Of a stretch of DNA of 64,000 nt, positions 43,753-55,802 are shown piece after piece; position 1 is the stretch's first letter; every line of letters starts with the position of its first letter. Source of the stretch: JBDIAG01 sp963835085 (GTDB lineage: Bacteria > Actinomycetota > Actinomycetes > Actinomycetales > CAWJMD01); assembly GCA_963835085.1 (NCBI GenBank), contig CAWIED010000001.1, positions 744,001-808,000 of the forward strand, read 5' to 3'. Made by a program: the position numbers and the translations under genes. The notes under the pieces are model-generated. The model was given only the letters and a program-made list of their open reading frames with translations, did not search any database and had not been told where the DNA came from.

Positions 43753-43806
43753 GCCGTACCCATTTCGGCTCGGCCGCCGGCTGCTGGACCGCACTGGGGT
43801 CGTCAG

Positions 43807-43885
43807 ATTATGGCGTTGTTCGCTGAGCTGTCGCCAAGGTGGCTACGGAAGGACGAAGAACGTGACAGATGGACGTGCGGTCGCG
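43807..43885 (+). repeat. Dispersed palindromic repeat, copy 2
   Basis: This copy keeps CTGTCGCCAAGGTGGCTAC and CGAAGAACGTGACAGATGG but its left arm is degenerate. It lies between the convergent AMIN-like and bldD genes and shares GGACGTGCGG beyond the right arm with copy 3. Confidence 0.7.
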
Positions 43886-43906
43886 CTCAGGGTGCCGGTG
43901 GTGAGG

Positions 43907-44404
43907 TCAGGCTGGGCTGTTCAACATCGCCCGGCGGGCGTCGGGGTCGAGAACGCCCCAGCGGATCAGCTCGTCGGCCAGGGCCAGGGCGGGCAGGTCG
44001 TAGATCACAGCCAGGGTGCGCAGGTCTTCGGCGCGGATGCTCAGGCTGCTGGCGTTGAACTCACCGCGCTGCTCCTGAATGGTCTGGCAGTAGCGCACGA
44101 GCGGACCGGAGCGGTCGTCGGGCACCTTGGAGAGGGCCTCGAGATCGAGGATGAGCTTGGGCGGCGGAGCCGAAGCGGCGCTCGGTGAGGTGTCGGGCAG
44201 CAATGCTGTGACCGGGACACCGTAGAACTCGGCCAGTTCGGCCAGCCGCTGCACGCTGATCGCACGGTCGCCTCGCTCGTACGAGCCGACGACGACGGCC
44301 TTCCACTGCCCCTGGGACTTCTGCTCCACGCCCTGCAGCGACAGGTTCTGCTGAGAGCGCACGGACCGAAGCCTGGCCCCGAGGGCCTTCGCGTAGTCAG
44401 ACAT
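43907..44404 (-). CDS. bldD: Developmental regulator BldD
   Basis: DNA-binding regulator of 165 aa. The N-terminal helix-turn-helix (LGARLRSVRSQQNLSLQGVE, KAVVVGSYERGDRAISVQRL) closely follows the family. The C-terminal domain, which in Streptomyces binds a c-di-GMP tetramer through RGD-x8-RQDD, here reads RGEFNASSLSIRAED: both arginines are kept and acidic residues are swapped (D to E) or moved. ATG at 44404 has GGAGG upstream. A near-consensus BldD box lies in its own promoter. Two c-di-GMP enzymes are in the same window. Confidence 0.9.
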   Translation of the reverse strand: MSDYAKALGARLRSVRSQQNLSLQGVEQKSQGQWKAVVVGSYERGDRAISVQRLAELAEFYGVPVTALLPDTSPSAASAPPPKLILDLEALSKVPDDRSGPLVRYCQTIQEQRGEFNASSLSIRAEDLRTLAVIYDLPALALADELIRWGVLDPDARRAMLNSPA

Positions 44405-44468
44405 CCATCCTCCGGCCAATCCCGTCCGCCCGGACCAGCCGAGAGTGTCCCGACCATCCGTCACGATA

Positions 44469-44483
44469 GTTACCGAGCGTGAA
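44469..44483 (-). promoter_or_regulatory. Putative BldD box in the bldD promoter
   Basis: Read on the minus strand the site is TTCACGCTCGGTAAC. It matches the Streptomyces BldD box nTnACnC(A/T)GnGTnAn at all fixed positions but one. It lies about 65 bases before the bldD start, near a TAACTA -10-like box. Autorepression would fit known BldD behaviour. Confidence 0.55.
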
Positions 44484-44742
44484 TGTCGCGTCAAGCGGTT
44501 CTGGACACTGCCACCCCGAACGATGCGTATTCGCCCCAGTCTCGCCGACGGCGCAGTACACGCTCCGTAATGCCCCGACGACACACCGATACTACCGCCT
44601 CAGGCGAGATTAGTGCCTCAAGCCGCATATCGAGTGCTTCCGTGAGGGGCGTGGGCGACCGATGCCCGGCAGGTTGGGTCAGTCTTCCCGGCCGGTCGTG
44701 CGGTCCGGGTGGTCATGAGCCGCCCGGGGCCGCCCGCAGCCT

Positions 44743-44825
44743 CGAATGGTGACGTTTCTCGCCTATCTGTCACCACATTGGCTACAAGTTGGCGAAGAAC
44801 GTGACGTTTGGACGTGCGGGCGCGG
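44743..44825 (+). repeat. Dispersed palindromic repeat, copy 3
   Basis: The best-preserved copy: CGAATGGTGACGTTTCTCG at the left and GGCGAAGAACGTGACGTTTG at the right are imperfect inverted copies of each other, with TGTCACCACATTGGCTAC in the middle. Confidence 0.75.
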
Positions 44826-45064
44826 CCGCAACGGGCCGGCTGGGCACTCAGCAGGCCGGCCAGGCACTGGGCGAGCAAGCACCGGTCGGCCCAGGCAGCA
44901 GGCCAGCCGGGCACCCAGCAGGCCGGGCCAGGCACCCAAGGAGCCGGCCAAGCAGCGGTCGGCCAAGCCGGGTCGGCCAAAGCACAGGGCACGCCGTGGC
45001 CGGTTCGGCCCGGGGCCGAGCGTGAGGTAGGTTCATTGGGCACCGATAACGACCTCCTTTAACC

Positions 45065-45089
45065 ACCGTCCAGTGAGGCGGGGAAGGGG
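45065..45089 (+). promoter_or_regulatory. PyrR RNA-binding site overlapping the pyrR ribosome site
   Basis: CCGTCCAGTGAGGCGGG fits the conserved PyrR-binding loop (UCCAGnGAGGC within a short stem). It runs straight into the ribosome site GGAAGGGG, eight bases before the GTG. UMP-bound PyrR would therefore block translation of pyrR and the operon, as described for mycobacteria, rather than act through a terminator. Confidence 0.75.
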
Positions 45090-45097
45090 TTGACCTA

Positions 45098-45700
45098 GTG
45101 GTCACGCGCACAGTTCTGTCCGACACCGAGATGTCCCGGGCTCTGACCCGCATCGCTCACGAGATCCTTGAGCGCAACAAGGGTGCTGACGATCTCGTCG
45201 TCCTCGGCATCCGCACCCGTGGGGTTCCCCTGGCCCGAAGACTCGCGGCCAAGCTGGCCGACGTCGAGCCGGGCACGGATCTGGTGGCCGGAGCGCTCGA
45301 CGTCACGATGTATCGCGACGACCTGCGCCGCCACCCCACCCGCAGCATCGAACCCACCGACCTGCCCGACGGCGGCATCGACGACAAGGTCGTGGTGCTG
45401 GTGGACGACGTGCTCTACTCGGGCCGCACGATCAGGGCCGCGCTCGACGCCTTGTCTGACCTGGGACGCCCGCGAGCCGTCCGGCTGGCGGTGCTGGTAG
45501 ACAGAGGGCATCGCGAAGTGCCGATCCGGGCCGACTTCGTGGGCAAGAACCTGCCCACTGCCTCACACGAGCGAGTGCGCGTGCTGCTTGCTGAAACCGA
45601 CGGCGAAGACCGCGTGGTCATCTCCCACGACAACGAACGCGCCGAGCAGAACGAGCACCCCCGGCCGAACGCTCACCCCGGGCAGGAAGGACAGAACTGA
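45098..45700 (+). CDS. pyrR: Bifunctional PyrR regulator / uracil phosphoribosyltransferase
   Basis: Type I PRTase fold of 200 aa. The PRPP loop is VVVLVDDVLYSGRTIRAAL; TRTRGVPLARRLA-type and DVTMYRDDLRR segments are conserved, and the RNA-binding face includes VDRGHREVPIRADFVG. It senses UMP and controls the operon through its leader site. The C-terminus carries an extra Glu/His/Asn-rich tail of about 20 residues. Its TGA overlaps the pyrB ATG. Confidence 0.95.
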   Translation: MVTRTVLSDTEMSRALTRIAHEILERNKGADDLVVLGIRTRGVPLARRLAAKLADVEPGTDLVAGALDVTMYRDDLRRHPTRSIEPTDLPDGGIDDKVVVLVDDVLYSGRTIRAALDALSDLGRPRAVRLAVLVDRGHREVPIRADFVGKNLPTASHERVRVLLAETDGEDRVVISHDNERAEQNEHPRPNAHPGQEGQN

Positions 45701-46677
45701 TGCAGCACCTTCTCTCGGCCGCCGATCTCTCCCACGCCCAAGCAGTGCACCTGCTCGACACGGCCGAACAGATGGCCGCCACCCAGCAGCGTGAGATGAA
45801 GAAGCTGCCCACCCTGCGCGGCCTCACCGTGGTGAACCTGTTCTTCGAAGACTCCACCCGCACCCGCACCAGCTTCGAGGTGGCCGCCAAGCGGCTCTCG
45901 GCAGACGTCATCAACTTCTCCGCCAAGGGCTCGTCGGTGAGCAAGGGCGAATCGCTCAAAGACACTGCCCTCACGCTCCAGGCGATGGGCGCCGACGCGG
46001 TCGTCGTCCGGCATGGTGCCTCGGGCGCGCCCTACCGGCTGGCGCACTCGGGCTGGCTGCGCGGCAGCGTGCTCAACGCCGGCGACGGCACCCACGAGCA
46101 CCCCACCCAGGCCCTGCTCGACGCGTTCACCATGCGTCGCCGGCTCGTGGCCGAGCCCACGGGCAACGACCTCGCCGGGCTGCGGGTGGCCATCGTGGGC
46201 GACGTGCTGCACTCCCGGGTCGCCCGCTCGAATGTATTGCTGCTCAAGACCCTTGGCGCCGACGTCACCCTGGTCTCGCCGCCCACGCTGCTGCCGGTGG
46301 GGGTGGGTGTGTGGCCGGCCAAGGTCTCCTACGACCTCGACGCCACCCTGCGCGCCGGGGTGGACGTGGTGATGATGCTGCGCATCCAGCTCGAACGGAT
46401 GAGCAGCGCCGGCGGCGGCTTCTTTCCCTCGGCCAACGAATACACCCGCCGGTACGGTCTCGACGGCCGACGGCTGGCGATGCTGCCCGAGCACGCCATT
46501 GTCATGCACCCCGGCCCGATGAACCGTGGCCTCGAGATCAGCGCCGAGGCAGCCGACAGCGCCCGCTCGACCATCGTCGAGCAGGTCTCCAACGGGGTGG
46601 CCGTGCGGATGGCGGCCCTGTTCGAGCTGCTGGCCAGTCACCCGGATGAAACCCACCCCTTGGGAGGCTCGCGATGA
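45700..46677 (+). CDS. pyrB: Aspartate carbamoyltransferase catalytic subunit
   Basis: Makes carbamoyl aspartate in pyrimidine synthesis. Carbamoyl-phosphate motif FFEDSTRTRTSFEVAAKRL, the SKGESLKDTALTL loop, HPTQALLDAFT and the C-terminal HPGPMNRGLEI are all present in 325 aa. No pyrI is seen, as usual for actinobacteria. It overlaps pyrR by one base and pyrC by four. Confidence 0.96.
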   Translation: MQHLLSAADLSHAQAVHLLDTAEQMAATQQREMKKLPTLRGLTVVNLFFEDSTRTRTSFEVAAKRLSADVINFSAKGSSVSKGESLKDTALTLQAMGADAVVVRHGASGAPYRLAHSGWLRGSVLNAGDGTHEHPTQALLDAFTMRRRLVAEPTGNDLAGLRVAIVGDVLHSRVARSNVLLLKTLGADVTLVSPPTLLPVGVGVWPAKVSYDLDATLRAGVDVVMMLRIQLERMSSAGGGFFPSANEYTRRYGLDGRRLAMLPEHAIVMHPGPMNRGLEISAEAADSARSTIVEQVSNGVAVRMAALFELLASHPDETHPLGGSR

Positions 46678-48029
46678 CCGGATACCTGTTGCGTGGCGCT
46701 CGGCTGCTAGGCGGTGAGCCGAGCGATCTGCGGATCGACGCCGACGGCGTCATCGCCGAGATCGGCCCGAGCCTGGCCGAGCAGCCCGACGAGCAGGTGG
46801 TGGAGGCGGCCGGGCTCATTGCGCTGCCCGGCCTGGTCGATCTGCACACCCACCTGCGCGAGCCCGGACGCGAGGACGCCGAGACGGTCGAGACGGGATC
46901 GGCCGCCGCCGCGCTGGGCGGCTTCACCGCGGTGCATGCGATGGCCAACACCGACCCCGTGGCCGACACGGCCGGAGTGGTCGAGCAGGTGTGGCGGCTG
47001 GGCCGGCGGGCCGGACGGTGCGAGGTTCGTCCGGTGGGGGCCGTCAGTGTGGGCCTGGCGGGCCAGCGACTCGCCGAGCTTGCCGCGATGGCCGACTCCA
47101 TCGCCGAGGTGCGGGTGTTCAGCGACGACGGGCACTGCGTCTCCGATCCGCTGCTCATGCGCCGCGCCCTCGAATACGTCAAGTCGGTGGACGGCGTGGT
47201 GGCCCAACACGCCCAGGAGCCACGGCTCACCGAGGGCGCCCAGATGCACGAGGGCGAGCTGTCGGGAGTTCTCGGCCTGGCGGGCTGGCCAGCGGTGGCG
47301 GAAGAGGCGATCATCGCGCGCGACGTGCTGTTGGCCGGGCATGTCGGCTCCCGGCTGCACGTGTGCCATGTGTCCACGGCCGGCTCGGTCGACATCCTGC
47401 GCTGGGCCAAGTCGCGCGGGGTCGACGTCACCGCCGAGGTCACCCCGCATCACCTGCTGCTCACCGACGAGAGCGTGCGCGAGTACGACCCGGTGTTCAA
47501 GGTCAATCCGCCGTTGCGCACCCGGCGCGACGTCGAGGCGGTACGCGAAGGCCTGGCCGACGGCACGATCGACATCGTCGCCACCGATCACGCTCCGCAC
47601 CCACGGGAGTCGAAGGACTGCGAGTGGGCCAATGCGGCCATGGGCATGACGGGTCTGGAGACGGCCCTGTCGGTGGTGCAGCACGCCATGGTCGACACCG
47701 GCCTGCTGACCTGGGCCGATGTGGCTCGCGTGCTCTCCACCACCCCGGCGGCCATCGGCCGGATGCGCGGCTACGAGCAGCCGCTGGCGGTGGGCGCTCC
47801 GGCTCACGTGGTGCTCGTGGATCCGTCCGCGAGCCGAGTGGTCAATCCCGACGCGCACGCAACGATGGGGCGAAACAGCCCCTACCGCGGGCAGGAACTG
47901 CCCGGCAGGGTGGTCGCCACCTTCCTCTACGGGCACCCGACGGTGCTCGACTCGGCCCTGGCCGAGCGGCTCGACGAGGCGGAGCTGGGTCGGCGGATCG
48001 CCCGCGCCACAACAGGAGGACGGGTATGA
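46674..48029 (+). CDS. pyrC: Dihydroorotase
   Basis: Zinc amidohydrolase of 451 aa (class I) closing carbamoyl aspartate to dihydroorotate. Metal ligands are in LVDLHTHLREPG; AMANTDPVADT, FSDDGHCV, CHVSTAGSVDILR and TDHAPHPRESK are family motifs. ATGA overlaps join it to pyrB and carA. Confidence 0.95.
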   Translation: MTGYLLRGARLLGGEPSDLRIDADGVIAEIGPSLAEQPDEQVVEAAGLIALPGLVDLHTHLREPGREDAETVETGSAAAALGGFTAVHAMANTDPVADTAGVVEQVWRLGRRAGRCEVRPVGAVSVGLAGQRLAELAAMADSIAEVRVFSDDGHCVSDPLLMRRALEYVKSVDGVVAQHAQEPRLTEGAQMHEGELSGVLGLAGWPAVAEEAIIARDVLLAGHVGSRLHVCHVSTAGSVDILRWAKSRGVDVTAEVTPHHLLLTDESVREYDPVFKVNPPLRTRRDVEAVREGLADGTIDIVATDHAPHPRESKDCEWANAAMGMTGLETALSVVQHAMVDTGLLTWADVARVLSTTPAAIGRMRGYEQPLAVGAPAHVVLVDPSASRVVNPDAHATMGRNSPYRGQELPGRVVATFLYGHPTVLDSALAERLDEAELGRRIARATTGGRV

Positions 48030-49154
48030 ACGAAGCAGTGCTGGTGCTGGAAGACGGCCGCACCTTCACCGGAACCGCTTACGGTGCAACAGGTTCCACG
48101 CTCGGTGAGGCGGTCTTCTGCACCGCGATGACCGGATACCAGGAGACGCTCACCGACCCCTCCTACCATCGCCAGGTGGTGGTCATGACGGCCCCGCACG
48201 TCGGCAACACGGGCTGGAACGACGAGGACGACGAGTCGTCGCAGATCTGGGTGGCCGGATATGTCGTGCGCGATCCGGCGCGGCGCACGTCGAGCTGGCG
48301 CGCCACGGCCGACCTGGCCGACACGCTCGCCGAGCAGGGCATCGTGGGCATCTCCGGCATCGACACCCGCGCGCTCACCCGGCACCTGCGGGAGCGGGGC
48401 GCGATGCGGGTGGGCGTGTTCTCAGGTGACGCGCTCGCCGACGTCGACACGCTCGTCGAGCGGGTGCGCCAGGCCCCGGCCATGAACGGTGCCGATCTGG
48501 CGGGCGAGGTGAGCACCAAGCAGGCCTATGTGGTGCCGGCCGAAGGTCCCAAGCGGTTCACGGTGGCCGCCCTCGACCTAGGCATCAAGTCCATGACCCC
48601 GGCCTTGATGGCCAAGCGGGGCATCGAGGTGCACGTGCTGCCCGCCACGTCTACCGTCGACGACGTGTTGGCGGTGAACCCCGACGGCGTGTTCTTCTCC
48701 AACGGCCCCGGCGACCCGGGCGCGGCCACCCACGTGGTAGACGTGCTGGGTGCGGTGCTCAAACGCCGAATCCCTTTCTTCGGAATCTGTTTCGGCAACC
48801 AGCTGTTAGGCCGGGCACTCGGCCTCGACACGTACAAGCTCACCTACGGCCACCGCGGCATCAACCAGCCGGTGATGGACCGACTCACCGGCACGGTGGA
48901 GGTGACGGCTCACAACCACGGCTTCGCAGTGGCGGCGCCCGGAGAGACGGCCCAGACCGGCGAGCCCTTCGACACCCCCTACGGCCAGGCGGTGGTGTCG
49001 CATGTATGTCTCAACGACGGTGTCGTCGAAGGCCTGAGATGCCTTGACGTGCCCGCGTTCTCGGTGCAGTACCACCCCGAGGCCGCCGCCGGCCCGCACG
49101 ATGCCGGTTACCTGTTCGATCGTTTCGCCGAGCTGCTTGCAGGAAAGGCACAAG

Positions 49155-49171
<17 letters not shown>
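48026..49171 (+). CDS. carA: Carbamoyl-phosphate synthase small subunit
   Basis: Glutaminase subunit of 381 aa that feeds ammonia to CarB. The N-terminal domain has ALVLEDGR-type sequence and AMTGYQETLTDPSYHRQ. The class I glutamine amidotransferase domain shows FFSNGPGDP, the catalytic cysteine in FGICFGNQLLGRALG, and VQYHPEAAAGPHD with His and Glu. ATG at 48026 overlaps the pyrC stop. The end overlaps the carB start by 17 bases. Confidence 0.96.
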
Positions 49172-52510
<3,339 letters not shown>

Positions 52511-52514
<4 letters not shown>

Positions 52515-53542
52515 GCCTGACGACGATCGCCACGCCCACCCAGGTGCTCGCCGAGGTTGTGGCCAATGAGCCGGCCGGCGCCTACCGGCGGCTCGTGTTG
52601 CGCGCCCCCGCGATCGCCGAGCGAGCGACGCCGGGCCACTTCGTGGCCTGTGCCATCGGCACGGGCGACGGGGCCAGCGCGCTCTTGCTGCGCCGGGCGT
52701 TCTCGCTGCACAGGGCGAACCCGCTCGACGGGACGATCCAGCTCGTCGTGGCGCCGCACGCGCCCGGGACCCGCTGGATCTGCGAGCGGGCTGCCGGCGA
52801 CGTGATCGACGTGGTCGGCCCCGCTGGACAGCCTTTCGAGGCACCGTCGGACGGCCCGTGTGTTCTCATCGGGGGCGGCTACGGAGCCGCTCCGCTGCAG
52901 TGGTGGGCTGAGCAGTTGAAGGCCGCAGGCCTGGGCGTCGACCTCGTCGTGGGCGCCGGCGACCGGGCGCGGCTGTTCGGACATGAGGCGGCCACCCACG
53001 TGGTGACCGAGGACGGCTCGGCGGGGGAGCGGGGCCGGGTCACCGATGTTCTGACCCGGCTGCTGCCCGAGTTGACGGGCGCAAGCCTGGTTACCGCCGA
53101 GCCCACGCACTCGGTGGGCGAGGTAACCCCTGAGCTGACGAGTTTAGGCGAGGGCACCCCTGAGCCGACGAGGTCAGGCCAGGTCACCGTCTACGCCTGC
53201 GGGCCGATGGGGATGCTGCGTGCGGTGCACGAGCTCGCCAGCGCGCACGGGGCACTCACCCAACTGGCCGTCGAGGAGTCGATGGCCTGCGGCGTCGGAG
53301 TCTGTATGACCTGTGTCTTGCCGGTGGTGGGCTCCGACGGCCTCACCCGGATGACCCGCTCGTGCGTCGACGGGCCGGTGTTCGACGGCCGTCGGCTGCG
53401 CTGGGACGCCCTCGACATCCGCCCCGGCCGCACGAGCAGTCACGTGCCTGCCGACTGCCTCGGCGCCCCGCTGCCCGACCAGAGCGTGGCGGCGCCCAGC
53501 CCGGCGAGCGGCTCAGTGGTCGGTTCGGCGGCCAGAGCATGA
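52511..53542 (+). CDS. pyrK: Dihydroorotate dehydrogenase electron-transfer subunit PyrK
   Basis: FAD/2Fe-2S reductase subunit of 343 aa that passes electrons from PyrD to NAD. A ferredoxin-reductase barrel (LLLRRAFSLHRANP) is followed by VLIGGGYGAAPLQ and VYACGPMGMLRAVHE. The cluster cysteines are in ESMACGVGVCMTCVLPV and TRSCVDGPVF. An unusual insert of about 30 residues before the VYACGP strand comes from two 30-bp tandem repeats (53113-53172), and the C-terminus has an extra tail. GTG overlaps the carB stop. Confidence 0.93.
53113..53172 (+). repeat. Two 30-bp in-frame tandem repeats in pyrK
   Basis: GGCGAGGTAACCCCTGAGC and GGCGAGGGCACCCCTGAGC start two similar 30-base units, each followed by (T/C)GACGAG and a TTTA or GTCA end. 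They encode VGEVTPELTS and LGEGTPEPTR inside PyrK. Confidence 0.75.
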
Positions 53543-54483
53543 GCGCCGACCTGCGCACCGATCTGGCCGGTATCGAGCTGGCCACACCGGTGTTCGCCGC
53601 CTCGGGGTGTGCGGCGGCCGGCCGCGAACTGGAGCCCTTCGTCGATCTGACCCAGGTGGGCGGTGTGGTCACCAAATCGGTGATGCTGCGCGCCCGCTCG
53701 GGGCGTCCCACCCCACGGATGGCCGAAACCCCTTCGGGGATGCTCAATTCCATCGGACTCCAAGGCCCGGGCATCGAATCGTTCCTGGCCAACGACCTGC
53801 CATGGCTGCGGGAGCGCGGCATCACGACGATCGTGTCCATCGCCGGCGGCAGCGTGGCCGAGTTCGCTGACGTGGCGGGCCAGCTCGTGGGCCAACCCGG
53901 CATTGCGGCCGTGGAGATCAACATCTCGTGCCCCAACGTGGCCAATCGCGGGCTCGTGTTCGCGTGTGACCCCGGCGCTTCGGCCGACGTGGTGACGGCC
54001 TGCGTGCAGCAGTTGCCGCCTGACCTGCCGACCTTCGCGAAGCTGTCGCCCGACGTGACGGACATCGTGGCCATCGCGGGATCGTGCCTGGCCGCGGGAG
54101 TCACCGGACTCTCGGCCATCAACACCCTGCTCGGGCTCGTGGTAGACACCGACACCTTGCGGCCCCGGCTGGCGGTGAACACCGGTGGACTCTCCGGGCC
54201 TGCCATCCGTCCCGTGGCGGTTCGGGTGGTGTGGCAACTGGCCGCGGCCATGCGGGCGGGCGCACTGCCAAGCGCGCCCATCATCGGCCTTGGCGGCATC
54301 CGGACGGGCTTGGACGCCCTGCAGTTCCTCGCCGCCGGCGCCACCGCCGTCCAGGTGGGCACTGCGATCTTCCACGACCCGTCCAGCGTGCAGCGGATCG
54401 GGGACGAACTGGCCGTCGCCCTGACCGAACGTGGCTTCACCAGCCCGGCGGAGGTCGTCGGCCTCGCCCACGAGGCCCGCTGA
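53539..54483 (+). CDS. pyrD: Dihydroorotate dehydrogenase, class 1B catalytic subunit
   Basis: FMN enzyme of 314 aa oxidising dihydroorotate to orotate. Seen: NPVF-type start (LATPVFAASGCA), the substrate loop MLNSIGLQGPG, the active-site cysteine in VEINISCPNV, INTLLGLVVD and the FMN phosphate-binding IIGLGGI and VQVGTAI. The nearby pyrK indicates class 1B, which uses NAD, in contrast to the quinone-linked class 2 enzyme of mycobacteria. It overlaps pyrK (ATGA). Confidence 0.95.
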   Translation: MSADLRTDLAGIELATPVFAASGCAAAGRELEPFVDLTQVGGVVTKSVMLRARSGRPTPRMAETPSGMLNSIGLQGPGIESFLANDLPWLRERGITTIVSIAGGSVAEFADVAGQLVGQPGIAAVEINISCPNVANRGLVFACDPGASADVVTACVQQLPPDLPTFAKLSPDVTDIVAIAGSCLAAGVTGLSAINTLLGLVVDTDTLRPRLAVNTGGLSGPAIRPVAVRVVWQLAAAMRAGALPSAPIIGLGGIRTGLDALQFLAAGATAVQVGTAIFHDPSSVQRIGDELAVALTERGFTSPAEVVGLAHEAR

Positions 54484-54502
54484 CCACGCGCCGATGAGGC
54501 CT

Positions 54503-54526
54503 ACCGAACCTGGCTTCACCAGCGCG
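54503..54526 (+). repeat. Copy of the pyrD 3' end in the pyrD-pyrF spacer
   Basis: ACCGAACCTGGCTTCACC followed by AGCGCGG repeats ACCGAACGTGGCTTCACC with AGCCCGG inside pyrD (54424-54448), two differences in 25 bases. It looks like a small tandem duplication remnant. Confidence 0.7.
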
Positions 54527-54595
54527 GGCAACGCAAGCAGCAGCGTCGGCCGGCGCAGGCGCCAGGCCGACCACCCACCCACCAGAGGAGAGTTC

Positions 54596-55459
54596 ATGAC
54601 GCCCTTCGGAACGCGACTGGCCCAGGCCATGCGCGAGCACGGTCCGCTCTGCGTGGGCATCGACCCGCACACGGCACTGCTGCGCGCGTGGGGACTGACC
54701 GACGACGTCGCGGGCCTGCGGGCCTTCGCCGGCGCCTGCGTGGTAGCCTTCGGCGGCCACGTGGCCGCGGTCAAACCGCAATCGGCGTTCTTCGAGCGGC
54801 ACGGGTCGGCAGGCGTCGCGGTGCTGGAAGACACGATCGCCGGCCTGCGCGCAGCAGGCACGCTCACCATCGTCGATGCCAAGCGCGGAGACATCGGCAG
54901 CACCATGGCCGCCTACGCCGACGCGTTCGTGGGCGATGACAGTCCCTTGGCGGGCGATGCGGTGACCGTCAGCGCCTACCTCGGGTTCGGCTCGTTGCGC
55001 CCGGTGCTCGACCTGGCGGCCACCGGCCGCGGGGTGTTCGTCCTGGGTCTCACGTCGAACCCCGAAGGGCCATCCGTCCAGCATGCTCGAGGTGCCGACG
55101 GCACCGCTGTGGCGGCCGGCATCGTGGCCGCCGTGGCGGCGGAGAACGCCGCGGCCGGCGACGGTGGCGAGGGCGAGGCTGAGTTGGGCAGCGTCGGCCT
55201 GGTGATCGGGGCGACGGTCGGCTCGGCCGTCGCAGAGCTGGGAATCGACCTCGCCGCGAGCCGGGCACCGTTGCTGGCTCCCGGAGTGGGCGCCCAGGGT
55301 GCCACCGCCGCCGACCTGCGTGAAGTGTTCGGCGCTGCCCGCGCGCAGGTGCTGGCTGCCTCCAGCCGTGAGGTGCTCGGCGCCGGCCCCGACGTGTCGG
55401 CGCTACGTGCCGCAGCCCGGGCAAGCGCCGCTTCGGTGCGTGCAGCACTCGCTGACTGA
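54596..55459 (+). CDS. pyrF: Orotidine 5'-phosphate decarboxylase (type 2)
   Basis: Final enzyme of UMP synthesis, 287 aa, of the longer type 2 family found in actinobacteria. LCVGIDPHTALL near the start, VKPQSAFFERHG, the catalytic IVDAKRGDIGSTMAAYADA and the phosphate-binding LLAPGVGAQG are present. ATG at 54596 follows AGAGGAGA. It is separated from pyrD by 112 bases, more than any other junction in the operon. A strong terminator follows. Confidence 0.95.
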   Translation: MTPFGTRLAQAMREHGPLCVGIDPHTALLRAWGLTDDVAGLRAFAGACVVAFGGHVAAVKPQSAFFERHGSAGVAVLEDTIAGLRAAGTLTIVDAKRGDIGSTMAAYADAFVGDDSPLAGDAVTVSAYLGFGSLRPVLDLAATGRGVFVLGLTSNPEGPSVQHARGADGTAVAAGIVAAVAAENAAAGDGGEGEAELGSVGLVIGATVGSAVAELGIDLAASRAPLLAPGVGAQGATAADLREVFGAARAQVLAASSREVLGAGPDVSALRAAARASAASVRAALAD

Positions 55460-55476
55460 CGTGAGCCGACCGATAG

Positions 55477-55520
55477 GGCTCGCCGAGAAATACCCACTGC
55501 ACGTATTTCTCGGCGCGCCC
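55477..55520 (+). terminator. Terminator of the pyr operon
   Basis: CGCCGAGAAATAC and GTATTTCTCGGCG form a perfect 13-bp stem with a nine-base loop. The stem extends outward by GGGC and GCCC across single mismatches, and TTT follows. Confidence 0.9.
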
Positions 55521-55802
55521 TTTGCGTTGATTGACCGGTCTCACTGGCTGAGCTGAGCGATCAGACCCGGTCTGGCTGTCGGCAGCGCCGACATCGCTCC
55601 GGGTCACCGGCGAGACAGGTCCGTACGTGGGCCTGGCGTCAACGTCCTCAAGCTTTCATGATGGATCACACGCGGCGTGTCGGAGCCAGGCGGGGCAGCA
55701 CGAATTGCCCCGGCCGACACCGACTCGCTAGGTTTTCGCTCCTGGCCTTTTACGGGCGTCCAAGCCGGTGGAGGGTGTCACCGACGGCGAAGGGATGATG
55801 TT
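55521..55802. other. Intergenic region pyrF-mihF
   Basis: About 280 bases without a credible gene. The mihF promoter must lie here. AAGGGATG precedes the mihF GTG as ribosome site. I recognise no repeat or further hairpin. Confidence 0.4.

Larger units (their letters stand above)
44405..45097. other. Intergenic region bldD-pyrR
   Basis: The region of 693 bases contains, in order, the bldD promoter and box, the third palindromic repeat (44743), a very GC-rich low-complexity run of GCAGGCCGGCC- and CAGGCAC-type repeats (about 44815-45025) and the pyr leader. ACCTCCTTT at 45052 copies the anti-Shine-Dalgarno tail of 16S rRNA and may pair with the pyrR ribosome site. I see no credible gene. Confidence 0.6.

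Noticed and set aside
44789..45062. Gln/Gly/Ala-rich small open frames before pyrR
   Set aside because: They translate a low-complexity GC-rich repeat run in several frames equally well, without a ribosome site. The PyrR leader explains the end of the region.
46991..48025. Open frame running through pyrC into carA, which would give a much larger CarA
   Set aside because: The part before 48026 is an Arg/Gly-rich shadow of pyrC. ATG 48026 overlaps the pyrC stop and begins the conserved CarA N-terminus.
49044..49154. Upstream extension of carB into carA
   Set aside because: ATG 49155 has AGGAAAGG upstream and starts the conserved CarB N-terminus; the extension is out-of-frame carA sequence.
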